Shown here piece by piece: positions 37,251 to 48,162 of a DNA stretch of 64,000 nucleotides. The DNA lies in contig JADNYJ010000061.1 of NCBI GenBank assembly GCA_015501075.1, positions 62,001 to 126,000 of the forward strand. Reading direction: 5' to 3'. How positions within the stretch are numbered: the first letter of the stretch is position 1; each line of letters starts with the position of its first letter. The notes under the pieces are model-generated. The model did no database searches. It was not told where the DNA came from and saw only the letters and a list, made by a program, of their open reading frames with translations. The stretch is from Gymnopilus junonius. Its lineage: Eukaryota > Basidiomycota > Agaricomycetes > Agaricales > Galerinaceae. Both the position numbers and the translations under genes were made by a program.

Positions 37251-39859
37251 TATAAATGTCCTAGTCGCGTTAGGCTCCCAATCCCCACTTGAGTGTAACC
37301 CATGTGACCGGACATGCGAACATTGTCTCTGTTAAATCCACTGACAAGGTCGTCTATTTGAGCAAACTTTGGTAATTGCGCGTGTTCGTTGCTCCTCGTC
37401 GGCATGCTATGCATCATAAACTGAGGTCCGGAAGCCATTAAGCCCGCCATGGAGCTCGTATCACCAATCGTTTTGTTCATGTTGATGAGGAGGGAAAAAT
37501 CAATCACTTCGGGGTCGTCCTTGATTTTGGGCAACTGTCTATTGTCACCCTCCGTCCACTGCAGATTTCGGATCATCATAATGACTTCCGTCGCTCTAAC
37601 CGCTGTATCTCTTGTCTTGCCTGCTTCTCTTCGGCCCACCGCATTAAATGTTCGTAGCGCCGAGTCGATAGCGGCATTAGCTTCGTCGGCATTCTCTCGC
37701 CGTCGAAGCTGCGCCAAGGAGGTCAAGAGCGCAACTGAAGCTTCGAACAACGAGAAGCACCCTTGAAACAGCCAGCAGCTCCCAGGATAGTGATGGGCAT
37801 AGTCATCGTTGGGCCGAGTGCTTGATTCATAAACAGCAGTTTGGAAGCGGATTATTTGCATGGATATGTCTACGACTTTCTCCATACTGCGGCGGATGTC
37901 AGCAGCGGACTGGGGGTCTCGACCAAGTCCCGTGGTAGAGGTGATGTGTATTCTGAATCGTCCAGTCATGTACCAGGTTTGAATAAGGTATCGTTGACGC
38001 GATAAAAGCTTCAATTCTGCGGAGTTATACTCCTGCAGAGCCCGAGGATCGCTGTGAAGTTGGTATTCGGCTGGCAGTCGTTCCTCCCATTCTAAAAACT
38101 TGCGGTCCATCTCGAAAAATGCGTCACAATTAGGGAAGTACGTGTTGAAGCACTTATAATGAAAATATATATTAATGCTTATCTTACAAAAGAAAGAGAG
38201 TCCAGATACCTTTTCAATTGCATCACTGAGCAAGTCCATCAAGCTGACAAGTACATTTTGGCCAAAGTTAATGAGGTTTCGGGAACCATCTAGGTTGTGC
38301 ACGGATGGCAAATCAACGTCATACAAGTTACGTCGTAAGATCTGCGGTCGACCGAGAACATATGAATAGATCCTGGAGGTGTGTAAATGAGAAGGAGAAG
38401 TAAAAAGCCACACCATATACAGACGCTCACTTGTCCGCAATCAAGAGACTCCACCACGCCCGCCTCCTCAACAGTTTCTCATCAGCAGACATCATTTGCC
38501 ATAATTTCCATTCAGGATCGCGGTGCATACCCACTGCTTCAGCGCTACGAATTCCATTTCCCGCCAACTTCCATGCCTCGCTGACGCGTCCCCGCTCAGC
38601 GAGGTAGTCGCAAAGCAAAGAGGTGGCCAAACAACCCAGTACGGTTCCATCGGCCGCTGACACCATCAACGAGGCACTCGGAACGCTCAGGTACTCATCT
38701 TCTACCAGGCGCCGAGCAATCATAGCGCACATAAAGTAATCATCGCTTGACCGAACCCCGGGGTACTGCTTGAGCTCTTCGTAAGCGGACTGAGGAGCAG
38801 ATGCCATGACAGCAAATAAGAGCATCAGCCAGTTTGTATTGACTTGTGAGCCACTTGATGGTCGATGATGTAGGTTCATCCACATCTGGGATCTGGCTCC
38901 GCGGAACCAGTCCTCTGGGATACCATACCGCCAGTTGGTTTCGGCGAAGTAGGCAGACGTTAGCGTCTCGACCACCATCATGGAGGGTAAAAGGGTTACG
39001 AGACCTTCAAGACTTGTGCCTGCGAACGGTATACTCGAGAATCGCTCGCAAGGTTCTCGATACTCGGACATGACATCTGTGGACTTGGCGTACAGGAAGC
39101 GTGGAAGCTTCCTCGACGTTAACTACAAGCGAATGAGAAAGCCTAGGTGGACAAAGATTAAAAGTACACTTACAGAATGGAGGGCACATATAAGGCTTCC
39201 ACGGCCGACAAATTCTCCGTGGTGAGCTAGGGATAGATATGCGATGCTTGATGACGCTTCGTAAGTAGCTTCATCAAGGGGAAAATTAAGCGGCGCAATC
39301 TCTGGCGTTCTTGAAGATAGAAGGGTGTAATCGTGAAACTGGTCCACAGGAGAAAGTCGGTGTGAGGAGTCCGAAAGAAGAGGTGAGAAATTACTGCTAG
39401 CGCTGACGTCTGTTGCGTCGGAGGATGGAGGGGTGGACAATGTACGGTCACCAGATGTAAGAGAAAGGTGAGGAGAGCTGGGCTGTTCTTTGCTCTTCTC
39501 CAGTTCACTCTCGAGAGTTGCAATTTTTCGCTTGAGCTCTTCTATTGTTTGGGATTGATCCTCCACAATCATGCCAGCTTCTTTCATGGCACTTGCGGGA
39601 GGCCGCGCTGGGGCCGGCCGAGCAACTGGTACTGATTCCCATCGACAGAGATGGGCAACGCCGCGAGTAACGCAGAGAGAACATGGGTGCTTCCTATCAC
39701 ATTTCTGTTGATGGTCAGGTAAAGCTTGTTTGTAATGCCTAAGTTTGAAATGCTAACCTGCCTGCGCTTGGTACATTCAACGCAGCTCAGTCGAAGGCGC
39801 CTACGAGTTTTCTTCTCTTTAGTGGCGACTTTTCCACCATCTGAGGAGGAGGTGTCCAT
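37250..39859 (-). CDS. Zn2Cys6 fungal transcription factor
   Basis: The start MDTSSSDGGKVATKEKK is at 39859 and the stop TAA at 37250-37252, with at least four introns. The zinc cluster is CVECTKRRQ-KCDRKHPCSLC-(8 residues)-C, split by an intron after RRQ. A coiled-coil dimerisation stretch follows (QTIEELKRKIATLESELEK), then the fungal-specific middle homology domain with ETLTSAYFAETNWRYGI, LGCLATSLLCDYLAERGR, AVGMHRDPEWKL and LLRRRAWWSLL. It should be a nuclear DNA-binding regulator recognising CGG-type sites. The target pathway cannot be inferred, since neighbours are unrelated. Confidence 0.93.
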
Positions 39860-40108
39860 GGGAGGTAAGCACTATATCAGGGTAGAATGAAATGTGAAGG
39901 TAGAGCGCAGAATGAGATTAATATGAATGTCAGAGTGTGTGGGGAGCTCCTGGCCGTGGGTTGTTGATAGCCAGATGCCATCTTGTAAAAATAGGTCCAA
40001 GAAGCATCACCGGTCACTAGTCACTCTCAAATCACTCGGTAATGATCATCACGGTCCTTCTGATCAGCCAAGATCTCCAGTGAAACGTAAATATTAATAC
40101 ATTTGTTT

Positions 40109-41321
40109 CTAATCTACGTTCAACATCCTTTTTCCATTCTGCCATACAGTGAAGCTCACAGCCGTCATTGGAATTATCTTCAGATACCCTATGCTCAGCC
40201 CAACATAGAACCCTCGCCACCCCGAAGTCTGCCATATAGATTTCACAGTTTCTCCCCATCGAAGCCACCTATCGGGACGCGTAATCCCACCAACCTGCAT
40301 TCTTCGCCGCGTTACTTCAAATGGATACGAAGCTGTCTGAGAAATAGCACCCGAAACCGCTCCAATTGCAAGATCGGCTAGGGGTGTTGCTTTCTTACGG
40401 CCCGTCTCAGTCGGCTGTACAAATACAGAACGGAGGAATCCCCAACTAAGGAAGGACACGCCAGCATAGGGAATCATTCCGAGTACAGTTACAGTGAACC
40501 CCCGGTAAAATTTTAGAATAGGATGCCGTTCAAGTAAGTTTCTCGAGCTTGAAACCCGAGGCTGTGAATCCAACGACGCGGTGCCTTCATGATAAATGTA
40601 TCGCGCAGTATCGAGGAAAGACGGTCGGTGATTTGCAACAGTTTGATCGCGACGTCTTGTCTGGAAAGCCATACGCACTCGAACGACCTCCAGAGGATAG
40701 GTGCAGAATACTGATAAAGTACCTAAAGTGAGTCGTGTATAAGCAAAGAATTCGACACGCATGGCAAAATATGTCAGAAGAACACACCGGAGATAGCACC
40801 CGCGAGAAAACGACGCAAGTTCGTCTCCTGTTCTCTTGTAGGCATGAGTAGCTAGCCATGATGTCAGAACTAATTTTACCGCGGGTTACTTGGGTACGCA
40901 CGTAGTGGACTTGGTCGTATGCCATAAACTTTATAGCAGCGTAAGGAAAGACTCGGAGCAGAGTCGCGGAGTGGCCTTGGAAAAGCCCACGAACTCCTTG
41001 TTGCTTGTTAATCTCTTTGACTGCACGGAAGGCACCAGTCCATGTTCCTACGAAGAACGAGACTCAGGTGAACTGAGATCAGGAATATAACATTCTAACC
41101 TGCATATTTCTGATAGTCTGGATTGGAGGCTTGGAATAGGATCTTAACTCTGTCAAGCGGCGCAACGACTGTTTTTGCCTGTGTAGCCTGTCAGAACTGG
41201 AGCAAGATGTATAAGAAGAAGGACGTACGACACACCCGGCAACTCCACCGGCAAGGCCTGAACGGACGATGTAGGACAGGGATTGTGTGTCTGGATGCGC
41301 AGAGGCGGCATTTGGACTCAT
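40109..41321 (-). CDS. Mitochondrial carrier of the Leu5/SLC25A16-42 (coenzyme A) type
   Basis: The gene starts [15 protein letters not shown] at 41321, ends at 40109 and has at least three introns. Mitochondrial carrier signatures occur in each third: [31 protein letters not shown] and [15 protein letters not shown] (PxD/ExxK/R), with [11 protein letters not shown] and the even-numbered helix motifs ([11 protein letters not shown]). The first [10 protein letters not shown] together with the long second matrix loop is characteristic of the yeast Leu5 group, which brings CoA into mitochondria. Length is about 350 residues. The unspliced frame hides two introns near 40730-40790 and 40840-40905. 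Confidence 0.85.
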
Positions 41322-41495
41322 TCGCAGAGCCGGTGGATCATAAAGTTCAGCTCTGGAACTGGTCGACGATGGGTGCGGGGAAGAAAGAAACGCGTACCTG
41401 CCGCTCGACCCCAGATCATGCTTGGATCCGGGAAAACATATGACTGCCCACGGCTAGCCGGCATCGCTGCTTATCTTTCTTCCACCACAACACTT

Positions 41496-42556
41496 CATGT
41501 CTTCTACAAAGGCAAAGCAAGATGGCAAAGTCACAGTCCTCAAAGGACAAGAAGGTAATTTGCGTCGGTCACTTCCTTGAGAAAACTCACTCCTTGTGCA
41601 GCTGAGGACAAAGTTTTGGAGTATGTGAAAAAAGTAACCATGCAACCCTAAGCTTCTCTCGTTCGCCCTTTCATTTTGTCGTGCAGATGAATCGGCCATA
41701 TGGTGCGGTTGACGTAGCGGCAAACTTGAAAGGCGCTGTTCCAAAAGCCACCACTCAGAAGATTCTTGTCTCCTTGGCGGAAAAAGGGGAGTTAGTCCAG
41801 AAAGTATATGGTAAGGAACAATCAAATCATTCCCCCGTCTAACTTTAAGTGAGGATTCCCATCCATATTTCCCATTCTTGCAGGGAAGACAACCTTTTTT
41901 GTATACAATCAAGCGAAAATCGAATGTCTTCCAAGTGAGAAAATCAGCGACTTGAAGGCTGAACTCTCCAAGGTTGAAGAGGAAAATCAGGCCCTTACTA
42001 CGGTGGTTAAATCGTATTCGACAGGTAAAGCTTAACACTTACAGCTCCTGATTTGCGCGCATACATTTGCATGCAGAGCTTGCTAAGATTAAAGCAACAC
42101 CGACTGATGTCGAACTCGATACACAAATTGTTGATGTCAAAGCTGCCGTGTGTTTCTACACCATCCTTTTACTCTTTGCTTACTGACGCATCTTTCCGTC
42201 GTAAAGATATCTAAAATCACCGATACTCTGAAGCCTCTTCGTTCAGGAGCGCCTCCCATTACCGCGGAAGAATTGGATAGAATACACGCTGACTGGTCAA
42301 AATGGAGAGCAGAATGGGTTCGCCGTAGGAAGGTCTTTATAACGTGAGAAGTCTTCCATTGGATGCTCTACCTTTCATTGAGCACTGCTGGTGTAGGTTT
42401 TGGCAGTTAGCGACGGATGCATTACCTCCCCAGGATGCGAAGGATCTCCATGAAGATCTCGGTATTGAAAAAGATGCTCAGGAGCATACAGCCCTTGAAC
42501 AAAGCCCTCTTTGTCAACAACCTCAAGGGAACCCATTAAAGCGCAAACGCCTGTAA
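41496..42556 (+). CDS. HOP2: Hop2-type homologous-pairing protein (TBPIP family)
   Basis: Exons 41496-41553, 41602-41633, 41687-41810, 41884-42024, 42077-42147, 42207-42343 and 42397-42556 join in phase to 240 residues, the usual Hop2 size. The N-terminal winged helix has VLEYVKKMNRPYGAVDVA, then a coiled coil (KISDLKAELSKVEEENQALT), and a C-terminal helical part (ADWSKWRAEWVRRRKVF). Hop2 works with Mnd1 to stimulate Dmc1/Rad51 strand invasion in meiosis. In mushrooms it would act during basidium meiosis. The C-terminal tail after DLHEDLGIEKD is variable and ends with basic KRKRL. Confidence 0.93.
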
Positions 42557-43620
42557 ATGCTGATGGATGCATACAGTTCACTGTGTCTCTTGTTCTACGT
42601 GCTACCGAAATTTCATTCTGGGATCTGCTTGGTCTTGGAACTTGGAACTTGGAACTTTGTACACGTATCTTGTCATCCTGATGTCATCAAATAACGATTC
42701 TCGCCTCTTGCTCACCAAGAAATGCTTTGAACTTGCTGGTGTTACGTAGATGATGTCAATGCTGGATTTCGACCATGCTTTCCATTGGTTGTCAATATAC
42801 CCTACTCTCACGAGGTTATTTAAACAGAATGGCACAATCGGGGCTCAGCTTCGCCTACATCTTATTCTTGTGATTCTGCTGTACTCAGGACCTTTTTCAT
42901 ATGCACCTCTGAAAGAAATCAGCGTATGTCTCCTGTTCCAACATCAGCCTGTCTCGCGTTGATCCTATCTTGGACCATACTTATTACTAGCAATGGAGTT
43001 CTGATAATGAATTTACCTTCTGCGGTCCGACATTACTCTGATTGAATGCTCTTCCCAAGTGAGTGACGACATCAATATTAGAAGCTTTGCGTGGAAAATT
43101 TTTGGGAATTTTGTATCCTTCTGGCGAGAGATAGCAAGGAAAGGACGCACAGTTCAAATCTACCATACTTGGTCTAGCAGGCGTAAATGCCTCTTGATTA
43201 ACAAGAATATTCAATGTGCCACTTCACTTTGACTAATTTCCTGGGTATTAATTTACTGTCACGAACGGTACTGAATTTACTAATAGGAATGCCATACCAA
43301 GAAATCGAGAATCGAGAATCCAATTGAGCCCCTCTTTTAGATATTACGACCCGTCTTAGGGGTCGCTCGGATATGGAGAAGACAGCCTAAAGGATGGGAT
43401 AGTGCGAGGTTAAATCAAAATATGACGTCGTGATTGATTGGCTAAGGAGACAAAAGACAACAAGTCCCAATAAAGGGCCGCATATGAAGCCGAAGACTGC
43501 AATCGAATTACATACTCAGTCGGGGCTCTTTCTCCGTCCACTACTCAGCCTCGTCAAGCACAGCCCAGCCACGTCCACTATATATTCTACTCTATTCTCT
43601 TTTATCATCGTTTATAGCCC
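42557..43620. other. Intergenic region of about 1.06 kb
   Basis: No coding region is supported. Small open frames at 42750-42962 and 42987-43214 have no recognisable features. The 300 bp before the Rho start includes pyrimidine-rich tracts typical of fungal promoters. Confidence 0.5.
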
Positions 43621-44706
43621 ATGGCTTCCCAGAACACTGTATGTTTTTCTCTTATTCTATTCATTCGTCCAGCTCACATCGTCCAAGATTCGAAGGAAAT
43701 TGGTTATTGTTGGCGACGGCATGTCCTTGTGCTATCTGAAACTAGAACGATACCTGAATTTTCCGCGACTTCAATAGGTGCCTGTGGAAAGACCTCTCTC
43801 TTGTGCACCTTTGCTCTAGGAGAATTCCCAAAGGAATACGTGCGTCTTGGCTCTTCTCCGGTTTCAACACCTGACCTGCTTTGCTTCATCCATCTAGCAA
43901 CCAAGTACGTTTTCAGGGTAGTTTGCCTGATATTCATCCTAATGCCCTGGACTATCTTTTCAGCCGTTTTTGATAACTATGTTGCCGAAATCAGGCTCGA
44001 CGAGAAGCCAGTCCAATTAGCCCTATGGGATACAGCGTATGTTGTCTCGTCGGTTCCGCCTGTTGTTCGTTTGACCATTTTCGCTTGCCTCACAGTGGAC
44101 AGGAGGAGTACGAGGTGCGTTCCAATTTTAAGTCATATCATGCTTACTCTTGCTCACCTTGGTCTTTGATATGTAGCGTCTGCGACCCATGTCATATTCC
44201 AAGTCTCATGTTATACTTATTGCATTCGCCATCGATACACCGGACTCATTAGAAAATGTCTCAACAAAGGTGGGTTCGACGACTTCTCTTGCACTGCCTC
44301 AGGGAAAGGCTAAATTAAAATTGACTGATAGTGGATTGAAGAAGTCCGAAGTATCTGTGGTCCCACCATCCCGGTCATCCTCGTCGGTTGCAAAGCTGAT
44401 CTACGGCCGACTAATCAGGAGAATTCGCCGGACAATCCACGCCAGTGGGTTACTCGCGACCAGGGCGAGCGAGTTGCCAATGCCATCGGAGCTCGTGCCT
44501 ACAAAGAATGCTCGGCCCTGAAAATTGAGGGTGTCGATGACGTCTTTGAGACGGCCACACGCGCAAGCATGCTCATGCGGGATGGTGTACCCAATCACAA
44601 CCCAACATCCGACTCTTCCAAGCATCATAGGCGAAAAAGTAGTGGTAAAGCTACCGTGCACGATCAACAAGACAGTAAAAGTTGGGCTTGCTGTGCCATT
44701 TGCTAA
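43621..44706 (+). CDS. Rho-family small GTPase with 7-nt microexon
   Basis: Exons 43621-43638, 43688-43718, 43778-43839, 43898-43904, 43964-44036, 44096-44114, 44177-44269 and 44332-44706 join in phase to 225 residues. G-boxes are complete: GDGACGKTSLL (P-loop), EYQPTVFDNYV (effector loop), WDTAGQEEYERLRP (switch II), VGCKADL and ECSAL. An insert of Rho type lies after VGCKADL. The C-terminus is basic (HHRRKSSGK), then WACCAIC, which is a CaaX prenylation box preceded by a Cys for palmitoylation. Switch I is assembled through the 7-base exon CAACCAA. Intron 43719-43777 has a GC donor. Rho proteins of this kind drive polarised growth and wall synthesis. It looks closest to the Rho2/Rho3 group, but I cannot place it exactly. 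Confidence 0.93.
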
Positions 44707-45111
44707 GACTAGTACGCACGGACGATCTGCATGATTCCCTCTGGTCTTTTCATCACACACCCACCATATTCCCGCATATTTTGCTAATTTTTCTGATATC
44801 CAATTGGACTAGGGTGGACTTCCAACATATGTATGTCGTTTGAATGCTCATTTACTCTCTACTTTTATCTCTTGATTCATCCATAGTACAAATTTGACAC
44901 CGCTGAAATATCACGCATATAAATCTACCTGTTGTAATTGCTGTCTTGTTATTCCAAAGTCTCGAACCATTTTATTAGAGCTTGCTGCGCGGCTTGCATT
45001 ATAAATTTAGAATGTCGGAAATGACAACTGGTATGATGTCATGTGATTTAAGGTTATTCTAACCCGGACCGGAATGCTGTTAGTCGCAGTATTTTTGCTC
45101 CTTGTGCTGCC
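44707..45111. other. Intergenic region of about 400 bp
   Basis: It lies between the Rho gene and the J-domain gene on the same strand. Nothing codes here; it should hold the Rho 3' UTR and the next promoter. Confidence 0.5.
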
Positions 45112-45905
45112 ATGTCGAGGACCTTGTCCGTTAACTTCAACGTTTGGGCCATCTCTAACCAATGTCGACATCGAAAATTTCCGCATTTCATCAGATGTAT
45201 CAACGCAGCAACAACAGCAGAATACGCTTCCTCGAACACTGACCGCCAATCCAACCCATTCCCTTACCCAACTCATCGAAATCCGACTCCTCATCAGCTT
45301 TTTCATCTTCCTATAAACGCAACAAAGTTGGAGATTAAAGCACGGTGTATGTAACTTCGTTTTAGTAACCACCCACAAGAGTTTATCTACTGGACAGACT
45401 ATGATCTTGTGCGACTTTATCATCCGGACAAAATCAGTGATTCTACAGACCCGACTGTTGCTCTTGCACGATTTAGGGCAATTACCGCTGCATATGACGC
45501 CCTAAGAGGGAAGACACCTTTAAAAGAAGGCGTATTCCATGACGGATCCTCTGACTTAGAGGCTCGATATCGGACCACTGCTTCCTATAGAGCAATGCGC
45601 CAAAAGCGACAGGAACTCTATAATAGTGGGGCAGTGGACGACAGCAGAAAGGATAAGCTCATCCTTGCAGGTCTTATAATGGTATGTTACTGATGATACA
45701 CTCTTTTCCTTTTTTCGATATTGATAAGATTCTGCAGACGGTTGCATTTGTCGTTATCCACACCTCACTGACACGAAGAGAGGCCATGGCCGCCATGCTT
45801 GTCGAAAGTCGTAGTTTTGCCTCCGACAGGCAGCATAGACAGAAACCAGTGGAGGACTACCGGTTATCACAAGACCCAGAACCTCCTAATAATGCGACAC
45901 CATAG
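45112..45905 (+). CDS. J-domain (DnaJ-like) protein with a membrane segment
   Basis: Exons 45112-45346, 45398-45681 and 45738-45905 join in phase to 228 residues. The J domain starts after a polar, basic N-terminus that could be a mitochondrial presequence: HQLFHLPINATKLEIKARYY, then DLVRLYHPDK with the essential HPD, then FRAITAAYDAL. Behind it come basic helices (RTTASYRAMRQKRQELY) and one hydrophobic stretch (LILAGLIMTVAFVVIHTSL) that can span a membrane. No Gly/Phe or zinc-finger region exists, so it is a class III J protein that would recruit an Hsp70. A mitochondrial inner-membrane or ER location is possible and unproved. Confidence 0.85.
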
Positions 45906-46148
45906 TCATAATATTATTGTTATCTATCAGACGTATCGATCTCGTTCTAAGGGGTGTCGCAGGGAATCAGAAACCATCACTTGAAATCCTTGAGTCTTAT
46001 ATAATTTTAACCAGAAGTCTTCTGGAGTCCGCACATGAGCATTAAATTGTAGAAAGACGGCAGGAACATTATATTCACTGAAGCTAATCAAATTCAGACT
46101 CGAGGACAACTAACGAGAGCAAATAAATAGAGCATTTCTTTCAAGGAC

Positions 46149-47599
46149 TCAGAAGTAAAGTCCAGTCCAACCCCTGGAGTTGATCATGATAGTATCCTTT
46201 CCATCCTCGTCTTCAACAAAGTGAGTCCACTTTTGGTCAACCTTCATAGGCAACCTCTGTGCTCCAGTCGCAGTATAAGACTTCGACTGCAAGTTGATCT
46301 TACCATTGAAGTCCGCCTGGCGATAAGTGAGATACATATCAGCATTTTTCGAGGAAGTGTGGGTGCTCTCGATTTGTCTCTTGAACTCCTTTCTGCCGAT
46401 AAAAGTGAAGTCTGATCGGCCAGCACCAGTAGTAGTCCTGAGGGTCACCTTCTCCGGGCTACTTGCATCAGTAGGGAGGGTAGGTGTGATCTTGAGGTTG
46501 GCAACACCGTCGCCGCGTTGGGTCGTAACATCTAGTTCATTAGCAATGGATGCCTCGCCGACAATCCAACCGCGGTAGACTTCAAGAGTGGTTTTGTCCG
46601 CTACGACGTCCGGGCTGGCAACGATCATATTATTTGAGTCCAAACTGAAAAGGGTCACAAAAAGCTCTGCAATCTTGGCGCGGGTTCCGGGAGCGAATTT
46701 GACCTGGGCAGGCGAGTGCGACGCGACATGAAGTTTCTGCAGATTTGGCGGCACGTACATTTTCACATCGAATCTTGTGCATTGCTTTTGGGCAGGAGAG
46801 GCAACCTGAGAGGTCTCGATGACGAATTGGCTCCTGGAGACAGTATTGTCCGAGTTGATATCTGGGTATACTAGGGCCACTTTATCGATCAAATTTTCGT
46901 CGTTTGAACGGATGGTGAATTCATATTTGACTTCGGTTGAGTCCGCGTCCCCATCCAAAACCGTGATGGTGCCAACACCTGAACCACGGACGTCGAAAGC
47001 GTGGTCCTTCTTGAGAGTGCCCAGAGGGAGCGACATGGTAACTTCGGACTTGTTGTAGATATAGGGAGCGTCAAGGCAACCGAGAGAGGAGCCGAAAGCG
47101 GGCAGGCCCTCAAGGCCAGTAGGAGCAGGCTGTACAAAATTTATGGTTAGACAACATGAAGAGAAGAGTAGCAACAACATACAGTTAGCGCCCATCGAAT
47201 TGTCTTGAAAGCAAAGTAGAGGGTGTATAAGCCGACAACGATGCCGATAGCCTTCCACAACAGGGTGCAGCTGTTACCACGCACCAAAATTTGGCAACTG
47301 GAGTTTTTTAACAGTTAAATACAATAAAAGCACTCACTCATATCCACAGCACATGCAGCAAGTCTTCTTCTTTTTCGTCCTCCTTGCTGAGTTGGGAATT
47401 TGCGTATCGAGCAAAGTGATATGACTTTGTGCATCGATGTCGTCTGTGGAAGGGCTAGTGAGGCGCACGCGACCCTCTTCTTCATCGGCAGCAGCCTGGA
47501 CGTCTACAGCGCCCGCCACGCGGTCAGCACAGAAGGCAGTTGCTCAAGATAAGCCAACCCACATTCATCGTACTTGCCCTTCAACTTCAGGAGAGCCAT
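46149..47599 (-). CDS. Single-pass membrane protein of unknown function with beta-rich ectodomain
   Basis: Exons 47563-47599, 47338-47503, 47183-47297 and 46149-47129 join in phase to 432 residues (MALLKLKGKYDEYVQAAADE at the start). After an acidic N-terminus and a Cys-rich juxtamembrane patch (KKKKTCCMCCGYDC) comes one clear membrane segment (AIGIVVGLYTLYFAF). The remaining 320 residues are rich in beta-type alternation (VKYEFTIRSN, DVKMYVPPNLQKLHVASHSP, VTLRTTTGAGRSDFTF) and end YF. I do not recognise the family. Similar repetitive beta proteins in basidiomycetes are often called adhesin-like hypotheticals, but no adhesin motif is visible. Topology (cytosolic N-terminus, extracytoplasmic C-terminus) is inferred from the basic patch before the segment. 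Confidence 0.85.
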
Positions 47600-48162
47600 A
47601 ACCGTGCCCACCATCCCAAAGAATGTGATGCCCTGTCGGGCGGGATTCTGTTGAGGCATATTGTAGATTGCCAGCAAGGTAGTAAAGATAGTAAGGAGCG
47701 GAAGGTGGTCTTAGGAAGTGAAAAGAAGAGTCTCTTATGTTTTTGGTTGATAAATATCAGCCCGAGTTGTTGGAGAGCCATAAAAGGCTAAACAAGGTAC
47801 AAAGTCGAGAAAATTGGTCAAAGCCGATTTGTCGCGTCGATCGATGGGGAATGCGATATTCCGCAATGCCGGTCTCGACTCGCCAACTACTCGACGCGTA
47901 AAGGCGCCGTTACAAAAGCCATGCGAGCCTGACACATCCAGGCAGCGCGGGTCCGCGACGCCATTGGTGCACAGGGACGAGATTCACAGGTTTCGTAATG
48001 GTCTGGTCCAAAAACACGTTCAGGATATAGATAAGTACATGTACTGGTACATATAACACATAAAGATGCTACGCTGCCGACACCACCATAAATCAAAACA
48101 CACTAGAAGATGGCGCAAACGAAAACCGACTTTCTAAACGATACCTACCATAAACAAGAAGC
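47600..48162. other. Intergenic region of about 560 bp
   Basis: It lies between the start of the membrane-protein gene and the stop of the bleomycin hydrolase gene, both on the minus strand. No gene is visible. It contains ACGCGT and TCGCGTCGATCGATG motifs around 47830-47900 of unknown meaning. Confidence 0.4.
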
